A stretch of DNA of 64,000 bases, taken from assembly GCA_002239105.1 (NCBI GenBank), contig MPNQ01000003.1, forward strand, positions 124,001 through 188,000, in the 5' to 3' direction. The notes beneath the pieces were generated by a model that made no database searches, was not told where the DNA came from, and saw only the letters and a program-made list of their open reading frames with translations. The translations under genes and the position numbers were made by a program. The stretch is from a marine group bacterium Sva0996 bin134. Lineage in GTDB: Bacteria > Actinomycetota > Acidimicrobiia > Acidimicrobiales > Bin134. Below, piece by piece: positions 34,385 to 43,358 of the stretch. Positions within the stretch are counted from its first letter, which is position 1, and each line of letters starts with the position of its first letter.

Positions 34385-36267
34385 CCTTTACCGCTGGTCG
34401 CCCGCACCCAGCGGCCTAGGGCCATCACTGGGAACACCAGGCGGTACAGGTGGTAGCGGATGTAGAAGTCTCCGGAGAAACCGGTCCCGGTGTACCAGGG
34501 CTCGTCCCAGTCGCCGTCAGCGCGCTGATTGGCCACCAACCAAGCCACCCCTCGACGAGCTGCCTCCCCCTCAGCCCGGCCGGCAGCAATCAAGGCCAGC
34601 AGCGCCCACGCAGTCTGCGACGGGGTGGTCTCCCCGCGGCCCCGCCAGTTCTGGTCGGTGTATGAGCGCATGTCCTCGCCCCAGCCGCCGTCGGGGTTCT
34701 GCACCGACTCCAGCCACCGGCAGGCCTTCACCACTCGGTCGTCGTCAGTCGGCACCCCTGCGCTGATGAGTGCCGGGACCGCTGCGCCGGTGCCGTAGAT
34801 GTAGTTGGCCCCCCAACGCCCGAACCAAGATCCGTCGTCCTCCTGCTCGGCGCTCAGCCACTGAACCCCCCGGTCCACTGCCTCCCGGTCCACCGGCAAG
34901 CCCAGCCTGTCGGTGTCCAGCTCGCACAACATCTCCACCACGTGGGCGGTCACGTCAGCCGACGGCGGGTCGATGACCTCACCGAAGTCGCAGAAGGGGA
35001 GTTCGGCCACCAGTGGGGAGCAGTTGTCGGCGTCGAATGCCGCCCAACCGCCGTCAGCGCACTGCATCCCCTGAGCCCACACCACCGCTCGCTCCAGCGC
35101 CTTTTGCACCGGCTTGGCATCGGGATGGCGGATTCGGCGCAGGGCCAGGGCCACCTCGGCCGTGTCATCCAAGTCGGGGTAGTAGTTGTTTTCGAATTCG
35201 AACGCCCACCCGCCGGGGGCCAAATGGGGGCGCTGCTCAGCCCAGTCGCCGACGACATGAACCTCTTGGTCCAGCAGCCAGCGGGCTCCAGCCTCCATCT
35301 GCGAATCGTCTGGCTCCAAGCCAGCGTCGGCTAGGGCCACCAGGGCCAAACAGGTATCCCACACCGGCGATTGGCAGCATTCCAGCCGGCGCATGTCGTC
35401 TTCGACGATGGTCCAGGCGTCGAACCCCTCCAGCCCTTTGGCCAGAATCGGATGCTTCAGGGAATAGCCCCGCACGTACAGGGCCAGCAGGGAGTACACC
35501 CACGGTGGCTGAATGCCACCCCAGCAGCCGTCAGCCTCTTGGCGGGCGACAATCCACTGCTCAGCCCGGCTCAGCGCCCATTGTCGCAACCGCTGGTACG
35601 GACGGTTCTCATAGATATGCAGCGCCCGGTCGATGCGTTGGAATCTCCGGGCCACCGTGCCGTTCCGGGCGAGCTCTCTCTCCGGGGGAAGGGCGCCTGT
35701 GCGGATCTCGTCCAGGCTGATTCCCATGGAGCGCACGGGGCGGTAAGCACCCACGACGGTCAACGCCACCACGGTCTGACGGGCCCAGCAGGCAAAGTCG
35801 TAGATGTTCAACGGCACGTTCTTGGGCAGAAGGACCACCTCAGGGGGCAGGGCGGGGAGGTCTTCCCACCGCCACAGCCCGAACAGCGCCATCCAGACCC
35901 GGGTGAACACCCGGCTGCGCTCCAGGCCGCCCTCGCCGCGGATATACGCAGCCGCCTTGGCCATGTGGTCGGCGTCGACGGGATCGCCGGCATAGCGCAG
36001 CGCCCAGTAGGCCTCAACCGTTACCGACAAGTCGGCCGGACCCTGGAAGTAGGTCGACCAGGTGCCATCAGCCCGTTGGCTGTGGCGAATCCAGTTTGCC
36101 GTCTGTCGGGTGATCTCCGGGTCGGCGATGCCCAAGAACTCCCGCAGAAACAGATCCTCGGCCTCAATGGATACGTTGGTCTCCAGTTCGTCCTTCCACC
36201 ACCCCTTGGCGTCTTGGAGGTTCAAGAGCCGATCGCGGGCCCTGGCCAGGGATTGCTCTGCACTCAT
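34381..36267 (-). CDS. shc: Squalene-hopene cyclase
   Basis: Cyclises squalene to hopene (and hopanol) at the cytoplasmic membrane. The protonating motif DxDD is visible as Asp365-Leu-Asp367-Asp368 (in YYPDLDDTAEVAL). Several QW repeats of the terpene-cyclase barrel are present, such as WLSAEQEDDGSW and WLESVQNPDGGWGED; DWDEPWYTGTGFSGDFYIRYHLY near the end is the typical SHC C-terminus. Length 628 aa is normal. It overlaps the upstream prenyl synthase by 1 nt and hpnG by 4 nt. Confidence 0.97.
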   Translation of the reverse strand: MSAEQSLARARDRLLNLQDAKGWWKDELETNVSIEAEDLFLREFLGIADPEITRQTANWIRHSQRADGTWSTYFQGPADLSVTVEAYWALRYAGDPVDADHMAKAAAYIRGEGGLERSRVFTRVWMALFGLWRWEDLPALPPEVVLLPKNVPLNIYDFACWARQTVVALTVVGAYRPVRSMGISLDEIRTGALPPERELARNGTVARRFQRIDRALHIYENRPYQRLRQWALSRAEQWIVARQEADGCWGGIQPPWVYSLLALYVRGYSLKHPILAKGLEGFDAWTIVEDDMRRLECCQSPVWDTCLALVALADAGLEPDDSQMEAGARWLLDQEVHVVGDWAEQRPHLAPGGWAFEFENNYYPDLDDTAEVALALRRIRHPDAKPVQKALERAVVWAQGMQCADGGWAAFDADNCSPLVAELPFCDFGEVIDPPSADVTAHVVEMLCELDTDRLGLPVDREAVDRGVQWLSAEQEDDGSWFGRWGANYIYGTGAAVPALISAGVPTDDDRVVKACRWLESVQNPDGGWGEDMRSYTDQNWRGRGETTPSQTAWALLALIAAGRAEGEAARRGVAWLVANQRADGDWDEPWYTGTGFSGDFYIRYHLYRLVFPVMALGRWVRATSGKG

Positions 36268-37265
36268 CAGAAGTCCCTCCCTACGATGAACTGGGCCAGA
36301 GAACGCATCTCCTCCACCGCCTCGGACACCACCGAAGGGAATTGGGAAACTGAATCGAGGGCCGACATCGCTTGTCCGAGGTGGGTCCGGGCCAGCGCCT
36401 GGGTGCCCTCCCGACCACCTCCCACATCCACCAGGGCCCGGGCCGCGCTCACATCTTTGGCTTCCAACTCGGGACGGGTATAGAGATCGGCCAGATCATC
36501 GGCTACTGAAGTGCCGCTGTTGAGCGCGATCACCACCGGCACCGACTTCTTGCGCTCCCGCAGATCAGCCCCCGCGGGCTTCCCGGTGCGCTCGGGATCA
36601 CCCCATATGCCCAGCAGATCGTCCACCGCCTGAAACGCAATCCCCATATGCATGCCGTAGTCGGCCAATCTCTCGACGACTTCGTCATCAGCCCCGGCCA
36701 AGATGGCCCCCACCGATGAGGCGTATGACAGAAGCGCTCCGGTCTTGCCCTGCTCCATGGCCAGGCATTGCTCCAGAGTGATGTTGGGCATCTCCTCAAA
36801 GGCCATGTCCATGCTCTGGCCGGCGATCATGGCCGAAATCGCCTCAGCCAAATGCTTGGCTGCTTTGACCCTGGGCGGGGTGGGGTCGGACAGCAAGGTT
36901 TGGAACGCCAAGGCGTGGAGGGCATCTCCGGCGATTACGCCGACGCCGACCCCGAATTTGGCCCACACGGTGGCCCGGTGTCGGCGCTCGGCATCGTTGT
37001 CGATGATGTCATCGTGGATGAGCGAGAAATCGTGGATTAGCTCAATGGCCACCCCTCCCGGAACCCCAGTCTCGGAGGGAGCGCCTGCGGCCTCGGCTGA
37101 CAAGATGGCCAGCGCAGGGCGAGTTCCTTTGCCCCGACCCTGGAAGTGGTACTCGGCAGGCACCCTCAGTTCGGTGCACAGGCCGCCTAAGGCGGCGGCA
37201 ATGGCAGGGTCGACCAAGTTTCTGGCCCTCTCAAGAATGGCCGGAGTCTGCGATCCACCGCTCAT
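36267..37265 (-). CDS. Polyprenyl (farnesyl-type) diphosphate synthase
   Basis: Class I trans-prenyltransferase that makes prenyl diphosphate, most likely farnesyl diphosphate, for the downstream squalene steps. The first Asp-rich motif follows His84: DDIID at 85-89 (HDFSLIHDDIIDND). The second is DDLLGIWGD. The GKGTRPAL segment is typical. The ATG at 37265 overlaps the hpnE stop by 4 nt (ATGA); upstream in-frame codons do not belong to the family. About 332 aa. The chain length cannot be read with certainty from sequence. Confidence 0.94.
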   Translation of the reverse strand: MSGGSQTPAILERARNLVDPAIAAALGGLCTELRVPAEYHFQGRGKGTRPALAILSAEAAGAPSETGVPGGVAIELIHDFSLIHDDIIDNDAERRHRATVWAKFGVGVGVIAGDALHALAFQTLLSDPTPPRVKAAKHLAEAISAMIAGQSMDMAFEEMPNITLEQCLAMEQGKTGALLSYASSVGAILAGADDEVVERLADYGMHMGIAFQAVDDLLGIWGDPERTGKPAGADLRERKKSVPVVIALNSGTSVADDLADLYTRPELEAKDVSAARALVDVGGGREGTQALARTHLGQAMSALDSVSQFPSVVSEAVEEMRSLAQFIVGRDF

Positions 37266-38704
37266 GCAATGGTCCTTTCTCTTTGGTCTTGCCCAGAGGG
37301 CATCAATGCGTCGGCGCCGTGGCAGTGATCCAGCGCGAGGCGGGCCGCCTGATTGCCGGAGCGGACCGCACCTTCCATGGTGGCCGGCCAGCCGGTATCG
37401 GTCCACGCCCCGGCCAAGAACAGGCCGTCAATGGCGGTGGTCGGACCGGGACGAAGCCGACGGGTGCCAGGACGGCCGGCAAAGGTGGCCCGGTGCTCTC
37501 GGGTCACCACTGCATCCAAGACTTCGGCATCGGCTGAGAGGGGGAATAGGTCGGCCAGAGCCGAGCGATAGCGCTCGATCATCTCGGCAGGCCGGTCGCC
37601 GATCTCATCGAACGCGGCCGACTGCGAAACAGCCAACACCTGCTCGTCGCGGCCTTCGGTACCTGTGATCTCCTCGGGTTCGTCCGCAGCCCAGTGGGCG
37701 GCCTCGGTGCGGTCGAACACGAACTGCACCGGCGAGTCAAGAGCCGCGGCAAAGGGCACGTCCATAACGCGGCGGTCGAACACGAAATGCACGTTGGCAA
37801 TGGGAGAGATCCCCAGGTCGGCCAGCTCGGTTTGCCGGGCGACAGTGTCGGGGGGCAGGCGGCGGCCCGCGACGTCGTGGGGCACGGCGAGGATCACCGC
37901 GTCGGCCTCGATCCGCTGCCCGTCCACCTTCACCGAAGGGCCGTCGCCCACAGATTCCACCGGGGCTTGGAGCTCGATTGTCCCTCCTTGGGCGGCGATC
38001 ACCCGGGCGGCCGCATCGCCGTGCAGGGCAGACAACGGCACCCGAGTCCAGCCCAAATCGCCGGAATCGGCGTCGTCCAAGAGCCCGGTGCGAAAGACCT
38101 TCACCGCCAGGCTCAGCGAGGCGTCGTCGGCCTTCAAATTCACGGTGGGCAAGCAGATCAGGTCCCACAAACGGGCGACGGCCTGGTCGGACTCTCCCCG
38201 AAATCGAAGCCAACCGCCGAAGCTCATCTCGTCGGTTCCGGGATCGTCGGGATCAAGGCGGCGCAGGGCCAGAGCAGTGCGAACCGCCCGCAGCCGGTCA
38301 CCCACCGAAAGCGGGCCGTAGCGCAGGAGCGACCGGGCTAGGTGCAGGGGAGCCGGGGCGCCGGTACGGGAGATACTCGCCGGGCGGCCGCCGGGACGGA
38401 TCACGGGAACCGACAGCCGGGACTGCTCGGCCACTTGGTCGGCTGCTCCCAAGCGGTCCAAAAAGGCCCGATACTCGGTACAGCACCGCATGAACACGTG
38501 CTGGCCGTTGTCGAACCAGCGGCCGTTGCGCTGGAACGACCAGGTCGCCCCGCCCAATCGGGGGGCCCGCTCATACAGCGTCACCTGGGCCCCGCCGTCG
38601 GCGGCGGCCACCGCCGCGGCCAAACCAGCCAATCCACCTCCGACCACCGCAACCTTCGGTGTCACGTCCGGATCGGTCGTCAGCCGGGAACCCGTCGGAC
38701 TCAT
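37262..38704 (-). CDS. hpnE: Hydroxysqualene dehydroxylase HpnE
   Basis: FAD-dependent amine-oxidase-fold enzyme that converts hydroxysqualene to squalene. Dinucleotide-binding motif VAVVGGGLAGLAAAVAAA begins at about residue 18, followed by ERAPRLGGATWSF. WFDNGQHVFMRCCTEYRAF and, near the C-terminus, LFLAGAWTDTGWPATMEGAV are typical of the HpnE group. I set the start at ATG 38704, which overlaps the hpnD stop (ATGA); longer frames upstream are out of family. About 480 aa. Confidence 0.95.
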   Translation of the reverse strand: MSPTGSRLTTDPDVTPKVAVVGGGLAGLAAAVAAADGGAQVTLYERAPRLGGATWSFQRNGRWFDNGQHVFMRCCTEYRAFLDRLGAADQVAEQSRLSVPVIRPGGRPASISRTGAPAPLHLARSLLRYGPLSVGDRLRAVRTALALRRLDPDDPGTDEMSFGGWLRFRGESDQAVARLWDLICLPTVNLKADDASLSLAVKVFRTGLLDDADSGDLGWTRVPLSALHGDAAARVIAAQGGTIELQAPVESVGDGPSVKVDGQRIEADAVILAVPHDVAGRRLPPDTVARQTELADLGISPIANVHFVFDRRVMDVPFAAALDSPVQFVFDRTEAAHWAADEPEEITGTEGRDEQVLAVSQSAAFDEIGDRPAEMIERYRSALADLFPLSADAEVLDAVVTREHRATFAGRPGTRRLRPGPTTAIDGLFLAGAWTDTGWPATMEGAVRSGNQAARLALDHCHGADALMPSGQDQRERTIA

Positions 38705-39555
38705 GTCGTGACACCGGCCAGACTGCGGAGTGCCACCCAGGCCTTCTCCCTGGTGGGCAACGACATCCGCCCCTCTAGTACCGCCGTGGGGGAAGCTGCG
38801 ATTCGGGCCAACAGCCGGTGGTAGATCCCGGCCATCGCCCCAGTACAGGCTCGGCTGCGGTGGTCCAGCATCTTGAGCAGCTTCAGCCCTTCGGCGAAAC
38901 GCCGATCGGCCCGCTCCGCCTCGAATGACACCAGTGCACCAACCGCATCGGTGGGCCCGGTCAGGTCGGGGGCGCAGCCGAATTGCTCGATGTCGTCGGC
39001 CGGCAGGTAGACCCGGCCCATGCCCCGGTCCTCCACTATGTCGCGCAGGATATTGGTGAGCTGAAGGCCCACGCCCAGCACATCGGCCAGTTCGCTGGCC
39101 TCTTCGGCATCGCCGGTTGTTCCGAAGACCCCCAGCGACAGGCGGCCTACCGATCCGGCCACCAGCCGGCAATACTGCTCTGTTTCCTCGATGGTGGTGT
39201 ACACCTTCCCAACCGCGTCCTGTTCACAGCCGTCAACGATCTCGTTCAGCGCGGCCACCGGGATGGGGAAACGGCCAATGGCATCGCCCAGCCCGACCAG
39301 CACCGGGTCTTCAGAGTCGCTGACCCCGCCATTGGCCAGAGTGTCGATGTCGGACCGCAGTTGGGCCAACTGGACGAGTTTTTCGTCTTGGGGAAGGGGA
39401 CCGTCGCCCACATCGTCGATGCGCCGGGCCATGGCATACAGAGCGGACATGGCCAGGCGCTTAGGCTTGGGCAGCAGCCGGATGCCGTAGAAAAAGTTGC
39501 GGGCCTCAGTCCGAGTGATCTCCTCGCACCGTTTATAGGCGTCGGCTGTCCTCAC
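38701..39555 (-). CDS. hpnD: Presqualene diphosphate synthase HpnD
   Basis: Condenses two farnesyl diphosphates to presqualene diphosphate. Squalene/phytoene synthase fold with a first Asp-rich motif in ARRIDDVGDG (about residues 45-54) and the second around ILRDIVEDRGMGRVYLP (about residue 165), both magnesium-binding. RTEARNFFYGIRLLP at the start is the HpnD pattern. Length 284 aa is normal. Its ATG overlaps the hpnC stop by 4 nt. Confidence 0.95.
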   Translation of the reverse strand: MRTADAYKRCEEITRTEARNFFYGIRLLPKPKRLAMSALYAMARRIDDVGDGPLPQDEKLVQLAQLRSDIDTLANGGVSDSEDPVLVGLGDAIGRFPIPVAALNEIVDGCEQDAVGKVYTTIEETEQYCRLVAGSVGRLSLGVFGTTGDAEEASELADVLGVGLQLTNILRDIVEDRGMGRVYLPADDIEQFGCAPDLTGPTDAVGALVSFEAERADRRFAEGLKLLKMLDHRSRACTGAMAGIYHRLLARIAASPTAVLEGRMSLPTREKAWVALRSLAGVTT

Positions 39556-40454
39556 CTTCGCCTCCAGCGCGTAGCGGCGTCGCGCGCGGCGCGAACCGTT
39601 TTGGCGTCGGTCAACCGGTGGAGGGCGACCAGCCGGACAGCATGAATCGAAGTCCGGACCTTCGACGGGGTCCGCAGCTTTCTCAGCACGTCGTAGTCAG
39701 CTCCAGCAATGGCATCCAACGCGGCCAATCCCCCGGCGGCATAGCCAGCCACCGTCACCCTGGCCCACCCGCTGAGGGAGGCCACCAACGGCTCACCTCG
39801 GCACAGCAGGCCGCGAGCGCTGTCGCACTGGTGGGCCACTAGCTTGCGGAGCGGCTTCGATGCCCTTTCGGCCCCAAGATCATCCTCATCCACACCGAAG
39901 CGGGATAGCTCGTCGGCCGGGAAGTAGATGCGGCCCTTTTCGGTGTAGTCCTCGCCGATGTCCTGAAGGTGCTCCACCAACTGGAGCCCGGTGCACACCG
40001 CGTCGCTGAGGGCGATGCGCTCGGGGGTGGCCGCGTCGAAGACCGCCAGCACCAGCCGACCCACGGGGTTGGCCGACAGCGTGCAGTACTCGGCCAGTTC
40101 GGCCTGGGTCTGATAGCGGTGCTTGCGCTGGTCAACTCGATTGGCCTCGATGAGGGCCAAGAACGGCTCATCGTCGATGTCCAGTTCGGTGAGCGAACCG
40201 GTGAGCTGCGACATCACCGGGTGGGTGGCGCCACCGGTGCGGGCCAGGTAGAGCTCGGCTTCGAGCCAGTCCAGCGCGGCCAAGCGGTCGCCGTCGTACT
40301 CGTCCCCGATGTCGTCCACGAGGCGGGCGAATCCGTAGACGGCCAACAAATGGGCCCGGGGACGCGCCGGTAGGGCCTTCAGCACAACCGGAAAATTCTC
40401 GCTTCGGCTCTGGGCCATAATCGAGTTCAAATCGAACTCGACTTCGGTCTTCAC
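39552..40454 (-). CDS. hpnC: Hydroxysqualene synthase HpnC
   Basis: Converts presqualene diphosphate to hydroxysqualene, the step before HpnE. Squalene-synthase fold: SENFPVVLKALP at the N-terminus is characteristic of HpnC, the first Asp-rich motif is RLVDDIGDE, and the second lies in LQDIGEDYTEKGRIYFP. Length 300 aa. The GTG at 40454 has a G-rich Shine-Dalgarno (GGGGGG) about 6 nt upstream. It is the first gene of the hopanoid operon, behind a 140-bp promoter region with two inverted repeats. Confidence 0.95.
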   Translation of the reverse strand: MKTEVEFDLNSIMAQSRSENFPVVLKALPARPRAHLLAVYGFARLVDDIGDEYDGDRLAALDWLEAELYLARTGGATHPVMSQLTGSLTELDIDDEPFLALIEANRVDQRKHRYQTQAELAEYCTLSANPVGRLVLAVFDAATPERIALSDAVCTGLQLVEHLQDIGEDYTEKGRIYFPADELSRFGVDEDDLGAERASKPLRKLVAHQCDSARGLLCRGEPLVASLSGWARVTVAGYAAGGLAALDAIAGADYDVLRKLRTPSKVRTSIHAVRLVALHRLTDAKTVRAARDAATRWRRR

Positions 40455-40549
40455 AACGCCCCCCGCTGTGGCTCATTAGCCCCGGTCAACCCGCTGGTCA
40501 GCGAGCTAGCCGGGACATTGCGAATGTTGTCTAGAGCGATGGCCACCTA

Positions 40550-40579
40550 GTTGTGAACAACAAAGTGACCATCAGGTCA
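40550..40579 (-). promoter_or_regulatory. Two adjacent inverted repeats in the hopanoid operon promoter
   Basis: GTTGT-GA-ACAAC (40550-40561) and TGACC-ATCA-GGTCA (40566-40579) are both perfect. They lie in the 140-bp gap between the regulator gene and hpnC, about 100 bp upstream of the hpnC start. Symmetry and spacing fit operators for TetR-type dimers; a possible -35/-10 (TTCACA, 18 bp, TAGACA on the minus strand) overlaps the first repeat. Confidence 0.5.
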
Positions 40580-40594
40580 TCTTTTTGTACGCGC

Positions 40595-41389
40595 TCAATC
40601 CAGGTCTGTCAAGGCAATGACCGCCCCGGCGTCATCGAAGTTGGGACGATCGGCGAAGCGGCCCATGAGACTCTCGGCGAAAATGTGGGCGATGGCGTCC
40701 ATTATGAGGGCGCCGGCGAGCCGATGGCCCCGGGGATCGTCGGACAGAGCTTCTCCGAGCCGCTCGGCCAGCCGCCAGAACACCCGCTGGGCGGCGGCGG
40801 CATGTTCCACTTGGCCCTGCACCGAGCGCTTGGCCACCTCGAGCATGATGGGAAGTCCCGGCAAAAGGGTCTCAGCCAGGCGGCGGGTGAGCTCTTCTCG
40901 GCTCAGGCCGACCTGGCCGTCGACCGCGGCGGCGAATTCCTCGGCGGTGTTGTCCACCACTGCTTCCACCGCTTGGAAGAACAGATCTTGCTTGGAGCGG
41001 AAATAGCGGTAGAACGTTCCCTTGGCCACCCCGGCCTGAGCACAGATATCGGACACGCTCACTTCGGTGTAGCCCCTCAGGGCGAACTCCTGAATAGCCA
41101 CGTCCCGCAACTGCTCGCCGCTGTCCGCCAAGTTGGCCACTTCGGCATGGTCGGGGTTCTCGGCGTTCATGATCTGGGCAATATGGCGCAGCGGGAGGCG
41201 GTGTCGTTCTCGCAAATCCCTGATCCGCTCCACCGCGTCAGCGTGGCGCTGGCTGTAGAAGAAGCGGTTGGCCGCGGCTCGGCGGGGCGCGGGCAGAAGG
41301 CCCAGCCGTCGATAGTGGTGGATGGAAGCCGCTGGAACCCCAGTGCGGGCTACCAGCTCGCTGATGGGGAACTCGCCGGGAGTGCCCAT
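40595..41389 (-). CDS. Hybrid MerR-TetR transcriptional regulator
   Basis: One protein with two DNA-binding domains. N-terminal MerR-type winged helix, about residues 6-70: FPISELVARTGVPAASIHHY followed by RRLGLLP. Then a complete TetR N-terminal domain, about residues 85-135: RDVAIQEFALRGYTEVSVSD, AGVAKGTFYRYF and SKQDLF. The last 130 residues are TetR-like helical ligand domain. The start is ATG 41389; TTG 41410 is an alternative. It is immediately upstream of, and in the same direction as, the hopanoid operon, so it could control it, or the ferredoxin genes on the other side. The ligand is unknown. Confidence 0.88.
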   Translation of the reverse strand: MGTPGEFPISELVARTGVPAASIHHYRRLGLLPAPRRAAANRFFYSQRHADAVERIRDLRERHRLPLRHIAQIMNAENPDHAEVANLADSGEQLRDVAIQEFALRGYTEVSVSDICAQAGVAKGTFYRYFRSKQDLFFQAVEAVVDNTAEEFAAAVDGQVGLSREELTRRLAETLLPGLPIMLEVAKRSVQGQVEHAAAAQRVFWRLAERLGEALSDDPRGHRLAGALIMDAIAHIFAESLMGRFADRPNFDDAGAVIALTDLD

Positions 41390-41456
41390 GACTCCACTCT
41401 TATTCGCCAAGCGGCTCCACCGCCAGCGCGTCGCAAAATCTTGTGGCCGCTTTTGC

Positions 41457-42656
41457 TTATTCCTGCTCGGCGATTTTGATCGCCTCTTCGAAGCTGGTGC
41501 CCTGTTCTATGAGGTTGCGGTACTTCATCACGTGTCGGGGTCGGTTGAAGCCGAGCACGCCGACCAGGCGGCCAGCCCGGCCGTAAAGGGCGGCGAACCG
41601 CCGTTCTTCGGTTGATCCGGTGATGATGCGCACCTCGTCATCGGGCCGGGCCCGGCCGGCCAACTGGATCTTGCGGTCGTATTGGTCGCTCCAGAACCAC
41701 GGCACCGGGGTGTAGGGCTGGGCCTCGTCGTCGGAGACCAGCAGACGGCGCACGGCGTGCTGGCCCTGCTCGATGGCGTTGTCCCAATGCTCCACCCTCA
41801 TGGTCTCGCCGAACAGACGGTTGGGCCAGCGGGCTACGTCCCCGGCGGCGGCGATGCCGGGCGCGGCCAGGCAGGTCTCGTCGCACACCACGCCGTTGTC
41901 CAGTTCCAGGCCTGAGCCTTCCAGCCACTCGTTGTTGGGGATGACTCCGATGCCCACCACCACCACGTCGGCGTCCACCGAGGTGCCGTCGCTCAGATTT
42001 ACCCGCTCCACCCGGCCGTGGCCGTCGAATCCGTCGACGCCCACGCCGAGCCGCAGGTCCACCCCGTTGTCCCGGTGTACGTCGGCGCACACCGTGCCGA
42101 TCTCGTTGCCCAGGATGCGGCCCAGTGGCACCGGCAGGGCCTCGATTACCGTCACGTCCAGGCCCCAGCCCCGGGCGGTGGCGGCCACCTCTGCGCCTAT
42201 GAACCCGGCGCCCACTACGGCCACACGCTGGGGGGAAGCCTCCAATTCGGCGCGGATGGCCAGGCAGTCGTCCAGGCCTCGCAGGGTGTAGATACCTTCC
42301 AGGCCGCCGGTGGGCAGCTCCCGGCAGCGGGCCCCGGTGGCGATAAGGATGCCGTCGGCGGCCACCGTGGAGCCGTCGTCGAGGGTGACGGTGCGGCTGG
42401 CGACGTCAAGCCCGACGGCCCGGCGACCCAGCCGCCAGTCGGCCTCCAATTCCTGGAGGGCATCGTCGTCGGAAAGCGCGACGCGATCCGGCTCCCAATC
42501 CCCGGCGAGGAGCTGTTTGGAAAGGGGAGGCCGGTCGTAGGGCTGGTGGGGCTCATCGCCGATGATGGTGATGGCCCCGTCGAAACCGTCTCGCCGGAGC
42601 GTCTCCGCCGCCCGGGTACCGGCCAGCGACGCTCCGACAATTGCTAGAGAGCGCAG
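41457..42656 (-). CDS. FAD/NAD(P)-dependent ferredoxin reductase, non-AUG start
   Basis: Transfers electrons from NAD(P)H to the adjacent ferredoxin. Two Rossmann motifs: the N-terminal FAD motif LAIVGASLAGTRAAETLR, and the NAD motif VAVVGAGFIGAEVA; the conserved ATGARCREL and AAAGDVARWPN follow. The only standard start codon (TTG 42449) would remove the entire FAD-binding N-terminus, although the frame stays open back to 42656 with perfect family sequence (YDRPPLSKQLLAG). The likely start is CTG 42656, 10 nt after a GGAG that lies in the ferredoxin stop region. About 399 aa. It pairs with the ferredoxin gene, 7 nt upstream, as in P450 or oxygenase redox chains. Confidence 0.88.
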   Translation of the reverse strand: MRSLAIVGASLAGTRAAETLRRDGFDGAITIIGDEPHQPYDRPPLSKQLLAGDWEPDRVALSDDDALQELEADWRLGRRAVGLDVASRTVTLDDGSTVAADGILIATGARCRELPTGGLEGIYTLRGLDDCLAIRAELEASPQRVAVVGAGFIGAEVAATARGWGLDVTVIEALPVPLGRILGNEIGTVCADVHRDNGVDLRLGVGVDGFDGHGRVERVNLSDGTSVDADVVVVGIGVIPNNEWLEGSGLELDNGVVCDETCLAAPGIAAAGDVARWPNRLFGETMRVEHWDNAIEQGQHAVRRLLVSDDEAQPYTPVPWFWSDQYDRKIQLAGRARPDDEVRIITGSTEERRFAALYGRAGRLVGVLGFNRPRHVMKYRNLIEQGTSFEEAIKIAEQE

Positions 42657-42663
42657 CGGGGGA

Positions 42664-42864
42664 TTACTCCTCGGCGACGGAGATGGCCTGCTTGGGGCAG
42701 CGTTGGACTGATTCGTTCACTCGCTCGCGGGCCTCATCCCCCGGGGTCTCGTTCAGCAGGTACAAGAAATCGTCGTCGCGCACCTCGAAAACATCAGGAG
42801 CGACCTGCATGCAAATGGCGTTGCTCTCGCACAGGTCGTAGTCCACGACCACCCGGTATCCCAT
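42664..42864 (-). CDS. [3Fe-4S]-type ferredoxin
   Basis: Small electron carrier of 66 residues. Cys12, Cys18 and Cys56 (in YDLCESNAICMQVAPDVF and RCPKQAIS) make the three-Cys pattern C-x5-C...CP of single-cluster ferredoxins that serve cytochrome P450s. The ATG at 42864 has GGAGG 5 nt upstream, which decides it over the longer frame starting at 42918. Followed 7 nt later by its reductase. No P450 gene is present in this window. Confidence 0.93.
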   Translation of the reverse strand: MGYRVVVDYDLCESNAICMQVAPDVFEVRDDDFLYLLNETPGDEARERVNESVQRCPKQAISVAEE

Positions 42865-42987
42865 CGGATCCTCCCATCTCCCAAAAAGACACCCCGACCC
42901 TACCCAACCAACCCCCACCCCGTCACCATCAAGCTGCCATAGGTAAGACGAAATTGGCTCCGGCTGTGACCGCTTAGGGCACCCAAC

Positions 42988-43341
42988 TCAGAGGCAGAAG
43001 TGCTGGGTGTAGGTGCGGATTTCTTGGCGGGCGGTGGCTACGGCTTCTTCTAGGGCGAAGGCTTTGCTGAACAGCTCGCGGAGGTCTTCTATTTCGCCGA
43101 TCTCTCGGGAGGCGTTGGCCACGGTGGTTACCGCCTCGCGGATGTCGGGGGGTGCGGCATCCTCTAGTGACTCCAACTGGGCCAAGTCCCCCTCGCCTTC
43201 CGCAGGCCGCATCCCCACCCCGTCTTCGGCCAGCTCGCAGAACGCCACAATGTCGCCTTTGTCCTCGCTGCCACATGACACTGCCCCTAGCAGCAGCAGC
43301 GCCAGGCCCATTGGAATCAGGGCCCGGAGGGGAAGGGTCAT
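42988..43341 (-). CDS. Small putative lipoprotein
   Basis: 117-aa protein with a signal peptide (MTLPLRALIPMGLALLLLGA) and a Cys at residue 23 in GAVSCGSED, an acceptable lipobox. The mature part is acidic and helical, ending in CL after another Cys pair possibility (FCELAED and HFCL), which may form a disulfide. No family recognised. It stands alone between the ferredoxin unit and the thiolase operon. ATG 43341 is the first codon giving a proper signal peptide; longer readings upstream are implausible. Confidence 0.75.
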   Translation of the reverse strand: MTLPLRALIPMGLALLLLGAVSCGSEDKGDIVAFCELAEDGVGMRPAEGEGDLAQLESLEDAAPPDIREAVTTVANASREIGEIEDLRELFSKAFALEEAVATARQEIRTYTQHFCL

Positions 43342-43358
43342 CCCACTAGCATGCCCCG

